From: Propionicimonas sp.
GTDB taxonomy: Bacteria; Actinomycetota; Actinomycetes; Propionibacteriales; Propionibacteriaceae
Assembly (NCBI GenBank): GCA_031119515.1
Contig: JAVHXR010000120.1
Span: forward strand, 1-7,621
DNA: 7,621 nt
Direction: 5' to 3'
The position numbers were made by a program, and so were the translations under genes. The notes under the pieces were generated by a model, which was not told the DNA's origin, searched no databases, and saw only the letters and a list, made by a program, of their open reading frames with translations. Shown here piece after piece: positions 1 to 5,214 of this stretch (the stretch's first letter is position 1; each line of letters starts with the position of its first letter).

Positions 1-48
1 CTGCCGTTCAAGGCTCGCTTCATCAAGCGGGAAGCAGGTGACATCTGA
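1..48 (+). CDS. rplP: 50S ribosomal protein L16, C-terminal end only (partial)
   Basis: The first 15 codons read LPFKARFIKREAGDI and end with TGA at 46-48; the rest of the gene lies upstream of the window. The pattern (LP-K-RF-RE near the end) resembles the C-terminus of actinobacterial L16, and L16 is the gene that normally precedes rpmC in the S10 operon. L16 is a large-subunit protein near the peptidyl-transferase centre and the A-site tRNA. The stop shares its last base with the rpmC start (TGATG), so the two genes are translationally coupled. The identification rests on a very short peptide plus gene order, not on a whole domain. Confidence 0.85.
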   Translation: MPFKARFIKREAGDI

Positions 49-278
49 TGGCCAACACTGTGACGGCCGCTGAGCTGCGGGGGCTTTCCCGCGAGGAGCT
101 CAACGCCAAGGTTGTCGAGCTGAAGGAGGAGCTGTTCGGGCTGCGGTTCGCCGCGGCGACCGGCCAGCTCGAGTCCCACGGACGGCTCCGCGAGGCCCGC
201 AAGGACATCGCGCGGATCTACACCGTGCTGCAGGAGCGCAACCTCGGCATCATTACCGATCCCGATGAGGACAAGTGA
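48..278 (+). CDS. rpmC: 50S ribosomal protein L29
   Basis: A 76-residue protein that fits L29, a small helical-hairpin protein of the large subunit near the polypeptide exit tunnel, where it helps form the docking platform for exit-site factors. The family pattern is clear: LSREEL at 13-18, then KEELFGLRFAAATGQLE at about 26-42, then the signature-like LREARKDIARIYTVL at 47-61. The ATG at 48 overlaps the rplP stop by one base and has AGGTGA at 36-41, six bases upstream. Bacterial L29 is usually about 60-75 residues; the acidic tail (ITDPDEDK) makes this one slightly long, which is common in actinomycetes. It is followed immediately by rpsQ. Confidence 0.97.
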   Translation: MANTVTAAELRGLSREELNAKVVELKEELFGLRFAAATGQLESHGRLREARKDIARIYTVLQERNLGIITDPDEDK

Positions 279-283
279 GTCTG

Positions 284-556
284 ATGAGTGAGCAGAACGA
301 CGCCAAGCGCAAGGCACGCAAGATCCGCGAGGGGATCGTGGTGTCCGACAAGATGGACAAGACCGTCGTCGTCAAGATCGAGTCGCGGGTCAAGCACCCG
401 CTCTACGGCAAGGTCATGACCAAGTCCGAGAAGCTGAAGGCCCACGACGAGGCCAACGAAGCCGGTATCGGCGACCGTGTTCGGGTGGCGGAGACCCGTC
501 CCACGTCGGCCACCAAGCGGTGGCGCGTGGTCGAGGTCCTCGAAAAGGCGAAGTGA
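284..556 (+). CDS. rpsQ: 30S ribosomal protein S17
   Basis: S17 is an OB-fold primary 16S rRNA-binding protein of the small subunit. The 90-residue product from ATG 284 has the expected order of motifs: SDKMDKTVVV at 21-30, HPLYGK at 38-43, GIGDRV at 61-66 and ETRPTSATKRW at 70-80. The start is ambiguous. An in-frame GTG at 275 would overlap the rpmC stop (GTGA) and add three residues (MSL); it sits 4 bases after GAGG (267-270), whereas ATG 284 sits 13 bases after it. I prefer ATG 284 because MSEQND-type N-termini are typical and ATG is the stronger codon, but GTG 275 is a real alternative. The basic N-terminus is short compared with the long mycobacterial S17. Confidence 0.95.
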   Translation: MSEQNDAKRKARKIREGIVVSDKMDKTVVVKIESRVKHPLYGKVMTKSEKLKAHDEANEAGIGDRVRVAETRPTSATKRWRVVEVLEKAK

Positions 557-558
557 CC

Positions 559-565
559 AGGAGAG
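559..565 (+). promoter_or_regulatory. Ribosome binding site of rplN
   Basis: AGGAGAG lies seven bases before the ATG at 573, in the 16-base gap after rpsQ. It is a near-ideal Shine-Dalgarno sequence and gives the first non-overlapping, independently loaded start in this part of the operon. Confidence 0.8.
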
Positions 566-572
566 ATAGCAG

Positions 573-941
573 ATGATCCAGCAGGAGACGCGACTGAAGG
601 TCGCCGACAACACGGGTGCGAAGGAACTGCTCTGCATCCGCGTGCTCGGTGGCTCGAAGCGTCGCTACGCCGGACTCGGCGACAAGATCGTCGCGACGGT
701 CAAGGACGCCATCCCGGGCGGAAACGTGAAGAAGGGCGAGGTCGTGAAGGCGGTCGTCGTCCGTACGGTGAAGGAGACGCGTCGTCCCGACGGCTCCTAC
801 ATCAAGTTCGACGAGAACGCCGCCGTGATCCTGAAGAACGACGGGGAGCCCCGCGGCACCCGCATCTTCGGCCCGGTCGGCCGTGAACTGCGCGAGAAGA
901 AGTACATGCGGATCATCTCGCTGGCCCCGGAGGTGTTGTGA
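573..941 (+). CDS. rplN: 50S ribosomal protein L14
   Basis: A 122-residue protein that matches L14 over its whole length (the family is almost always 122-123 residues). L14 binds 23S rRNA at the subunit interface, contributes to bridges with the 30S subunit, and is the docking site of the silencing factor RsfS. Visible motifs are the start MIQQETRLKVADNTGAKE, the central GGNVKKGEVVKAVVVRT (about 49-65), FDENAAVILKN (79-89) and GTRIFGPVGRELRE (95-108). The start is fixed by the strong AGGAGAG at 559-565. The TGA at 939-941 is followed by one base and then the rplX ATG at 943, so coupling continues. Confidence 0.98.
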   Translation: MIQQETRLKVADNTGAKELLCIRVLGGSKRRYAGLGDKIVATVKDAIPGGNVKKGEVVKAVVVRTVKETRRPDGSYIKFDENAAVILKNDGEPRGTRIFGPVGRELREKKYMRIISLAPEVL

Positions 942-942
942 G

Positions 943-1320
943 ATGGCGAATTCCCTGCATGTGAAGAAGGGTGACCGCGTCAAGGTCATCGCGGGCAAGG
1001 ACAAGGGCGCGACCGGCGAGGTCATCGCGGTCGACCCGAAGGCCGGCCGGGTGGTCGTCCAGGGTGTCAACCTAGTGAAGAAGCACCGCCGCGAGACCCA
1101 GAACAACCAGACCCGCCAGAACAACGCCGCCGGCATCATCACGACCGAGGCGCCGATCGACGCCTCCAACGTGCAGTTGCTGGTGAAGGTGGAGGGCAAG
1201 GAGGTCGTCACCCGCGTCGGCTACGAGCGCCGCGAGGTGACCAAGCGTCGCGCGGACGGCACCGAGTACACCGCCACCCGGAGCGTCCGGATCGCCCGCA
1301 AGACTGGGAAGGAAATCTGA
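943..1320 (+). CDS. rplX: 50S ribosomal protein L24
   Basis: L24 is an early 50S assembly initiator near the exit tunnel. The 125-residue product has an N-terminal KOW motif (about residues 6-33: VKKGDRVKVIAGKDKGATGEV), followed by GVNLVKKHRRETQ at 41-53 and the AAGIITTEAPID segment at 62-73, all family-typical. It is about 20 residues longer than E. coli L24 (104 residues); the extra length is mostly the basic, charged C-terminal region after residue 90, ending in RKTGKEI as in other actinomycetes. The ATG at 943 has GGAGG at 929-933 inside rplN, nine bases upstream. An upstream in-frame ATG at 883 lies deep inside rplN and would add a meaningless 20-residue leader, so it was not used. The stop shares a base with the rplE start. 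Confidence 0.97.
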   Translation: MANSLHVKKGDRVKVIAGKDKGATGEVIAVDPKAGRVVVQGVNLVKKHRRETQNNQTRQNNAAGIITTEAPIDASNVQLLVKVEGKEVVTRVGYERREVTKRRADGTEYTATRSVRIARKTGKEI

Positions 1321-1952
1321 TGACCGCCGCCACTGCACCTGCGCAGCTGCCGCGTCTGAAGGAGAAGTACCGTTCGGAGATCGCTCCGGCGCTGCACACC
1401 GAGTTCGGCTACGACAACGTCATGCAGATCCCCGGGCTGGTCAAGATCGTGGTGAACATGGGCGTCGGCGAGGCGGCCCGTGACTCCAAGGTCATCGACG
1501 CGGCCGTGCGCGACCTGACCGCGATCACTGGCCAGAAGCCGACGGTCACCAAGGCCCGCAAGTCGATCGCGCAGTTCAAGCTGCGCGAGGGGATGCCGAT
1601 CGGCTGCCACGTGACCCTGCGCGGCGACCGGATGTGGGAGTTCGCCGACCGGCTGCTCACCCTGGCGCTGCCCCGGATCCGCGACTTCCGCGGACTGTCG
1701 GCCCGCCAGTTCGACGGCAAGGGGAACTACACCTTCGGCCTGACCGAACAGGTGATGTTCCACGAGATCGACCAGGACCGGATCGACAAGCTCCGCGGCA
1801 TGGACATCACGTTCGTGACCACGGCGAACAACGACGACGAGGGCCGCGCGCTGCTCAAGGCGCTGGGCTTCCCGTTCAAGGCTCCCGAGAACGACGTGAA
1901 GGCTGCCGTCCGCAAGAAGCGCCCGGTGTTCACCGGCAAGAAGAAGAAGTGA
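1320..1952 (+). CDS. rplE: 50S ribosomal protein L5, with basic C-terminal tail
   Basis: L5 binds 5S rRNA in the central protuberance and contacts the 30S head (bridge B1b) and the P-site tRNA. Family motifs: IVVNMGVG at 43-50, ITGQKP at 69-74, a basic IAQFKLREG stretch at 83-91, RDFRGL at 121-126 and MDITFVTT at 161-168, ending the usual fold with GFPFK at 183-187. Usual bacterial lengths are about 178-190 residues, but this protein has 210. The additional 23 residues (188-210, coded by 1881-1949) end in RPVFTGKKKK and are strongly basic. The start ATG overlaps the rplX stop (TGATG) and has GGGAAGGA at 1306-1313, six bases away. The tail is in frame, uses normal GC-rich codons and stops nine bases short of rpsN, so it appears genuine. 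Confidence 0.97.
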   Translation: MTAATAPAQLPRLKEKYRSEIAPALHTEFGYDNVMQIPGLVKIVVNMGVGEAARDSKVIDAAVRDLTAITGQKPTVTKARKSIAQFKLREGMPIGCHVTLRGDRMWEFADRLLTLALPRIRDFRGLSARQFDGKGNYTFGLTEQVMFHEIDQDRIDKLRGMDITFVTTANNDDEGRALLKALGFPFKAPENDVKAAVRKKRPVFTGKKKK

Positions 1953-1960
1953 GCTGATCC

Positions 1961-2146
1961 ATGGCCAAGACCGCCCTGAAGGTGAAGCAGGCTCGCAAGC
2001 CGAAGTTCGCCGTCCGCGCCTACACGCGCTGCTCGAAGTGTGGCCGTCCCAAGGCCGTCTACCGCAAGTTCGGCCTGTGCCGGGTCTGCGTGCGGGAGAT
2101 GGCCCACAAGGGCGAGCTGCCCGGCGTGATCAAGTCCTCCTGGTGA
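1961..2146 (+). CDS. rpsN: 30S ribosomal protein S14, zinc-binding (type Z) form
   Basis: This 61-residue protein is the short, zinc-binding C+ form of S14 (also called rpsZ), located in the head of the small subunit. Two CxxC pairs, Cys24/Cys27 and Cys40/Cys43, form the zinc site. The surrounding sequence (YTRCSKCGRPKAVYRKFGLC, 21-40) and the C-terminal GELPGVIKSSW are typical of the family, as is the 61-residue length. The ATG at 1961 follows rplE by eight bases. The Shine-Dalgarno is weak (GTGAG around the rplE stop), so coupling to rplE translation probably matters. Many actinomycetes carry a second, cysteine-free S14 elsewhere that is induced under zinc limitation; nothing in this window shows whether that applies here. 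Confidence 0.98.
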   Translation: MAKTALKVKQARKPKFAVRAYTRCSKCGRPKAVYRKFGLCRVCVREMAHKGELPGVIKSSW

Positions 2147-2219
2147 GTCTTCGCCAGAACCAACCCAACCCGCCGCAGGTCCGTAACGGAAACCGTGGCG
2201 AGAAAGTGAATCAGACGTC
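2147..2219 (+). other. 73-base gap between rpsN and rpsH
   Basis: This is the largest spacer inside the ribosomal run, where most junctions are 0-25 bases. It starts C-rich (AACCCAACCCGCC) and contains a small inverted repeat TCCG-TAA-CGGA around 2180-2190. No gene and no promoter could be supported. The only Shine-Dalgarno-like sequence for rpsH is GAGAAAG at 2200-2206, thirteen bases before the ATG, which is farther than usual. It may simply be an untranslated spacer or a site affecting rpsH translation. Confidence 0.5.
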
Positions 2220-2627
2220 ATGACAATGACTGACCCGATCGCAGACATGCTGACGCGTCTGCGTAACGCCAACCAGGCGTACCACGACACGACGAGCATG
2301 CCGCACTCCAAGATCAAGGTCGGAATCGCCGAGATCCTGCAGGCGCAGGGCTACATCGCCGGGTTCGAGGTGCTCGACCCCACCGAGGGCGAGGTTGGCA
2401 AGAGCCTGAAGCTGCAGCTGAAGTACGGCAGCAACCGTGAGCGGGCGATCGCCGGTGTCCGGCGGATCTCCAAGCCCGGTCTGCGGGTGTACGCCAAGTC
2501 GACCGCGCTGCCGAAGGTGCTGGGCGGCATGGGGATCGCGATCATCTCGACCTCCCAGGGCCTGCTGACCGACAAAGAGGCCAAGTCCAAGTCCGTGGGC
2601 GGCGAAGTCATCGCCTACGTCTGGTGA
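2220..2627 (+). CDS. rpsH: 30S ribosomal protein S8
   Basis: S8 is a primary 16S rRNA binder of the central domain; in E. coli it is also the translational repressor of the spc operon. The 135-residue product starts MTMTDPIADMLTRLRNANQA, the classic S8 N-terminus, has SKIKVGIAEIL at 30-40, and ends with the C-terminal RNA-binding region STSQGLLTDKEA (110-121) and GGEVIAYVW (127-135). Length matches the family (about 130-135). A second in-frame ATG at 2226 would give MTDP; the first ATG is preferred because MTMTDPIAD is the usual actinobacterial form. The Shine-Dalgarno is weak and distant. Whether S8 acts as an autoregulator in this lineage cannot be read from the sequence. Confidence 0.98.
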   Translation: MTMTDPIADMLTRLRNANQAYHDTTSMPHSKIKVGIAEILQAQGYIAGFEVLDPTEGEVGKSLKLQLKYGSNRERAIAGVRRISKPGLRVYAKSTALPKVLGGMGIAIISTSQGLLTDKEAKSKSVGGEVIAYVW

Positions 2628-2643
2628 TCGGAGGATAGAGACA

Positions 2644-3186
2644 ATGTCGCGCATTGGAAGGCTCCCGATCGCCGTGCCCGCAGGGGTCGACGTGACCCTC
2701 GAGGGCCAGACGGTTTCGGTGAAGGGCCCCAAGGGCAGCCTCAGCCACATCGTCCGCGAGCCGATCAGGATCGGCCGCAACGACGCTGGCGAGCTCGAGG
2801 TGACCCGTCCGGACGACGAGCGGGAGAGCCGCTCGCTGCACGGGCTGACCCGCACCCTGGTCGCCAACATGGTGACCGGCGCCACCGCCGGGTACGAGAA
2901 GAAGCTCGAGATCGTGGGCGTGGGCTACCGCGTCACGCTGAAGAGCCCGACCCAGCTCGAGTTCGCGCTCGGCTTCTCGCACCCCGTCGTGGTGAACGCG
3001 CCTGAGGGCATCACCTTCTCGGTGGAGAGCAACACCAAGTTCACCGTGTACGGGATCGACAAGCAGGCTGTGGGCGAGGTTGCCGCCAACATCCGCAAGA
3101 TCCGCAAGCCGGAGCCCTACAAGGGCAAGGGTGTGCGCTACGCCGGCGAGCGGGTTCGCCGCAAGGTTGGAAAGGCGGGTAAGTGA
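2644..3186 (+). CDS. rplF: 50S ribosomal protein L6
   Basis: L6 lies next to the sarcin-ricin loop, where elongation factors bind. The 180-residue product has the usual length and both halves of the duplicated L6 fold: MSRIGRLPI at the start, VKGPKG at 26-31, LHGLTR at 65-70, the GVGYR turn at 92-96, and the C-terminal signature PEPYKGKGVRYAGE at 156-169 that contacts 23S rRNA. The start ATG 2644 is supported by GGAGG at 2630-2634, nine bases upstream, in the 16-base gap after rpsH. The TGA at 3184-3186 shares its last base with the rplR start codon. Confidence 0.98.
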   Translation: MSRIGRLPIAVPAGVDVTLEGQTVSVKGPKGSLSHIVREPIRIGRNDAGELEVTRPDDERESRSLHGLTRTLVANMVTGATAGYEKKLEIVGVGYRVTLKSPTQLEFALGFSHPVVVNAPEGITFSVESNTKFTVYGIDKQAVGEVAANIRKIRKPEPYKGKGVRYAGERVRRKVGKAGK

Positions 3187-3569
3187 TGGCCATCTCTCTG
3201 TCTGTGCACAAGGGGGTTGCCCCCAAGCAGGCGGCGCGGCTGCGTCGTCAGGCCCGTGGCCGCAAGAAGATCGCCGGCAGCTCCGAGCGTCCTCGTCTGG
3301 TCGTGACCCGGTCCAGCCGTCACCTGGTCGCCCAGGTGATCGACGACACCCGCGGCCTGACGCTGGCGTCCGCCTCGACCATGGAGGCGCCGGTCCGCGC
3401 TACCGCCGGCGACAAGTCGGCCAAGGCGAAGGAGGTCGGCAAGCTTGTCGCCGAGCGCGCCAAGGCTGCCGGGATCGAATCCGTCGTGTTCGACCGGGCG
3501 GGCAACAAGTACCACGGGCGGATCGCGGCGCTGGCTGACAGCGCCCGCGAGGCCGGCCTCGGATTCTGA
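3186..3569 (+). CDS. rplR: 50S ribosomal protein L18
   Basis: L18 binds 5S rRNA and, with L5, brings it into the central protuberance. The 127-residue product has an arginine/lysine-rich N-terminus (VAPKQAARLRRQARGRKKI, about 11-29), RPRLVV at 35-40, VIDDTRGLTLASAST at 51-65, and the C-terminal FDRAGNKYHGRI at 102-113 ending in AREAGLGF, all typical. I chose ATG 3186, which forms the one-base TGATG overlap seen elsewhere in this operon. A GTG at 3183 directly before it is in frame and would only add one residue. GGAAAGG at 3169-3175 is a plausible ribosome binding site ten bases upstream. Confidence 0.97.
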   Translation: MAISLSVHKGVAPKQAARLRRQARGRKKIAGSSERPRLVVTRSSRHLVAQVIDDTRGLTLASASTMEAPVRATAGDKSAKAKEVGKLVAERAKAAGIESVVFDRAGNKYHGRIAALADSAREAGLGF

Positions 3570-3593
3570 CGGATTGCGGAAGGGAAGCAAGCG

Positions 3594-4205
3594 ATGAATG
3601 GAACCCAGCGCCGCGGTGGCGGTGCCGGTGGTGAGCAGCGTCGCGGCCGCGAAGACCGTCGTGGCCAGGCCGCTGCCGCCGAGAAGGAGAAGCGCAACTA
3701 CCTCGAGCGGGTCGTGGCGATCAACCGTGTCGCCAAGGTCGTGAAGGGTGGTCGCCGGTTCAGCTTCACCGCGCTGGTCGTGGTGGGCGACGGCGAGGGA
3801 ATGGTCGGTGTCGGCTACGGCAAGGCCAAGGAGGTGCCGGCGGCGATCGCCAAGGGCGTCGAGGAGGCGAAGAAGCAGTTCTTCCGCGTCCCGCGCGTCC
3901 AGGGCACCATCCCGCACCCCGTCCAGGGTGAGAAGGCGGCGGGCGTCGTGATGCTGCGTCCGGCGTCCCCGGGTACCGGTGTCATCGCCGGTGGTTCTGC
4001 CCGTGCGGTGCTCGAGTGCGCCGGCGTGCACGACGTCCTGGCCAAGTCGCTGGGCTCGGACAACGCGATCAACGTGGTGCACGCCACTGTGGCCGCGTTG
4101 CAGAGCCTGGAGGAGCCGGAGGCGGTGGCCAAGCGCCGCGGCCTGCCGGTCGCCGACGTCGCCCCCGCCGCCCTGCTGAAGGCACGTGAGGAGGCGAACC
4201 ACTGA
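3594..4205 (+). CDS. rpsE: 30S ribosomal protein S5
   Basis: S5 sits at the mRNA entry side of the small subunit, contributes to decoding accuracy and, with S3 and S4, to mRNA unwinding. The 203-residue product has a glycine/arginine-rich N-terminal extension (about 1-30), the dsRBD-like S5 domain with GGRRFSFTALVVVGDG at 52-67 and VGVGYGKAKEVPAAI at 71-85, and the C-terminal domain with PASPGTGVIAGG at 124-135. E. coli S5 has 166 residues; extensions at both ends account for the difference and are usual for actinomycetes. ATG 3594 follows GGAAGGG at 3578-3584. The TGA at 4203-4205 overlaps the rpmD ATG by one base. Confidence 0.98.
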   Translation: MNGTQRRGGGAGGEQRRGREDRRGQAAAAEKEKRNYLERVVAINRVAKVVKGGRRFSFTALVVVGDGEGMVGVGYGKAKEVPAAIAKGVEEAKKQFFRVPRVQGTIPHPVQGEKAAGVVMLRPASPGTGVIAGGSARAVLECAGVHDVLAKSLGSDNAINVVHATVAALQSLEEPEAVAKRRGLPVADVAPAALLKAREEANH

Positions 4206-4387
4206 TGGCACGACTGAAGGTCACGCAGATCAAGTCCGGGATCGGTGGCAAGCAGAACCAGCGCGACACCCTGCGTTCGCTGGGGTTGAAGCGGATCGGC
4301 GACGTCGTCGTCAAGGAGGACCGTCCCGAGATCCGCGGCATGGTGAAGGCCATTCCGCACCTCGTGGCAGTCGAGGAGGTTGAGTGA
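4205..4387 (+). CDS. rpmD: 50S ribosomal protein L30
   Basis: A 60-residue protein that fits the small bacterial L30, which binds 23S rRNA on the solvent side of the large subunit. MARLKVTQIKSGIGGKQNQR at the start, DTLRSLGLKRIGD at 21-33 and the RPEIRGMVKAIPHLV segment at 40-54 give the family pattern, and the length is standard. Start ATG 4205 shares a base with the rpsE stop; GAGGAGG at 4188-4194, inside rpsE, is an excellent binding site ten bases away. The acidic C-terminus VEEVE is encoded by sequence that doubles as the Shine-Dalgarno of rplO. Confidence 0.98.
   Translation: MARLKVTQIKSGIGGKQNQRDTLRSLGLKRIGDVVVKEDRPEIRGMVKAIPHLVAVEEVE
4373..4379 (+). promoter_or_regulatory. Ribosome binding site of rplO
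   Basis: GAGGAGG lies nine bases before ATG 4389, inside the last codons of rpmD. It decides the rplO start: the in-frame TTG at 4380 directly abuts this site and could not be used, while ATG 4389 has normal spacing. Confidence 0.8.
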
Positions 4388-4388
4388 C

Positions 4389-4829
4389 ATGGCTCTGAAG
4401 GTTCACCACCTGCGTCCGGCCCCGGGCGCAAAGACCGCCAAGACCCGCGTGGGTCGCGGTGAGGGCTCCAAGGGCAAGACCGCCGGCCGTGGCACGAAGG
4501 GCACCGGCGCGCGGAAGAACACCCCGGAGAACTTCGAGGGCGGGCAGATGCCGCTGCACATGCGGCTGCCCAAGCTGCGCGGCTTCTCCAACCCGTTCCG
4601 GGTGGAGTACCAGGTCGTCAACCTGGCCAAGCTCGCCTCGCTGTACCCCGAGGGTGGCGAGGTGACCGTGGCCGACCTGGTCGCCAAGGGCGCCGTCCGT
4701 GACGGCCACCTGGTGAAGGTGCTCGGCAACGGCGAGCTCACGGTGGCGCTGCAGGTGAGCGTGGACGCGTTCTCCGCCGCCGCCAAGGAGAAGATCGAGA
4801 AGGCGGGCGGTTCGGTCACCGAACTGTGA
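4389..4829 (+). CDS. rplO: 50S ribosomal protein L15
   Basis: L15 is a late-assembling 23S rRNA-binding protein whose long N-terminal arm threads into the large subunit. The 146-residue product has the typical glycine/basic N-terminal arm (VGRGEGSKGKTAGRGTKGTG, 21-40), then FEGGQMPLHMRLPKLRGF at 49-66, and a globular C-terminal domain ending GGSVTEL. Length agrees with the family (about 144-150). It is the last gene of the ribosomal run here: the TGA at 4827-4829 is followed after seven bases by a strong hairpin. In many bacteria secY follows rplO directly in the same operon; here 394 bases separate them. Confidence 0.98.
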   Translation: MALKVHHLRPAPGAKTAKTRVGRGEGSKGKTAGRGTKGTGARKNTPENFEGGQMPLHMRLPKLRGFSNPFRVEYQVVNLAKLASLYPEGGEVTVADLVAKGAVRDGHLVKVLGNGELTVALQVSVDAFSAAAKEKIEKAGGSVTEL

Positions 4830-4836
4830 GTCTGCG

Positions 4837-4871
4837 GACAGGGCCCCCGGCATTGCGCCGGGGGCCCTGTC
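4837..4871 (+). terminator. Strong hairpin terminator after rplO
   Basis: GACAGGGCCCCCGGC (4837-4851) and GCCGGGGGCCCTGTC (4857-4871) are exact reverse complements, giving a 15-bp perfect stem closed by the loop ATTGC. No T-run follows, so it is not a classical intrinsic terminator of the E. coli kind; in high-GC actinomycetes GC-rich hairpins without a U-tract are commonly regarded as terminators. Its position seven bases after the last ribosomal stop supports that role, although a 3'-end stabilising function is also possible. Confidence 0.85.
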
Positions 4872-4901
4872 GCGTCCCCGCCTGCCGTCCGCCCGTCCAT
4901 G

Positions 4902-4924
4902 CGCCAGCGTTCCGGGAGCTGGCG
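4902..4924. repeat. Small inverted repeat in the rplO-secY gap
   Basis: CGCCAGC (4902-4908) and GCTGGCG (4918-4924) form a 7-bp perfect stem with a 9-base loop, about 30 bases after the terminator and just before the tandem array. It could be a second, weaker terminator or a chance GC-rich palindrome. Confidence 0.5.
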
Positions 4925-4930
4925 GGACCC

Positions 4931-5133
4931 GGTCTGGGGGCTGATTGTCGGTGCAGGGCGCACTGATCTCGTCGAGGGCCAGTGTCTGGGGGGTGGCTGT
5001 CGGTGGAGGGCGTCCTGGTTTTGTCGAGGGCCAGTGTCTGGGGTGTGGCTGTCGGTGGAGGGCGTCCTGGTTTTGTCGAGGGCCAGTGTCTGGGGGGTGG
5101 CTGTCGTTGTCGAGGGACGGCTCTTGGCTGTCG
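4931..5133. repeat. Imperfect 52-base tandem repeat array
   Basis: The clearest copies are 4971-5022 and 5023-5074, which differ at one position (G at 4992, T at 5044). Each starts GTCGAGGGCCAGTGTCTGGG and ends with TGGTTTT. A diverged copy precedes them (about 4931-4970; its GTCTGGGGG at 4932 is exactly 52 bases before that of the next copy). The third copy (5075-5108) lacks about 18 internal bases, and a fourth, shorter and degenerate copy runs from GTCGAGGG at 5109 to TGGCTGTCG ending at 5133. The unit is G/T-rich on the + strand (26 G and 14 T in the first full copy, against 9 C and 3 A). Its 52-base period is not a multiple of three, so it does not encode a repeated peptide in one frame. 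Confidence 0.92.
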
Positions 5134-5156
5134 ATGCACGTTCCGGCGTCAGGGCT

Positions 5157-5165
5157 TGGTAGAGT
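5157..5165 (+). promoter_or_regulatory. Candidate secY promoter (extended -10)
   Basis: TGGTAGAGT matches an extended -10 element (TGn-TAnnnT), with the -10 hexamer at 5160-5165. Initiation would be expected around 5171-5172, giving a leader of about 52 bases before secY. The -35 region about 17 bases upstream (near 5137-5142) is weak, which is tolerated with an extended -10. Its position after the terminator and array and before secY fits an independent transcription start. It is predicted from the motif alone. Confidence 0.5.
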
Positions 5166-5192
5166 CTGACAGGTTGCCGTCGGCGAGGGGTC

Positions 5193-5214
5193 GGCGCACC
5201 TGCGCCAAGGGGAG
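5193..5214 (+). promoter_or_regulatory. secY leader hairpin next to its ribosome binding site
   Basis: GGCGCA-CC-TGCGCC (5193-5206) is a perfect inverted repeat that ends exactly where the Shine-Dalgarno AAGGGGAG (5207-5214) begins; the binding site lies nine bases before ATG 5224. The stem does not cover the site itself, so it could expose the site or modulate access to it rather than block it. Confidence 0.55.

Noticed and set aside
883..942. Upstream ATG for rplX inside rplN
   Set aside because: It would add a cysteine- and arginine-rich leader that is just the out-of-frame reading of rplN; ATG 943 has GGAGG at good spacing.
1072..1074. Rare CTA leucine codon in rplX, creating CTAG
   Set aside because: A single rare codon with no associated frameshift or structure is not a signal.
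3138..4211. 357-codon open frame antisense to rplR and rpsE
   Set aside because: It is a shadow of two clearly recognised ribosomal genes, with the same low-complexity Asp/Arg/His/Leu-rich composition.
4380..4382. Upstream TTG start for rplO
   Set aside because: It directly abuts the GAGGAGG site, leaving no spacing, while ATG 4389 is correctly placed and gives the usual L15 N-terminus.
4931..5133. CRISPR-like array
   Set aside because: The copies are directly contiguous with no unique spacers, the whole 52-base period is repeated, and no cas gene is nearby.
4816..5139. Proline-rich open frame on the - strand across the array
   Set aside because: It is the complement of the G-rich repeat. 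The successive copies are read in different frames, so there is no real repeated peptide, and no start signal is visible.
4899..5162. Open frames of 74-132 codons on the + strand across the repeat array
   Set aside because: They have no ribosome binding site, no family resemblance, and the 52-base period shifts the frame at each copy; one also runs into secY out of frame.
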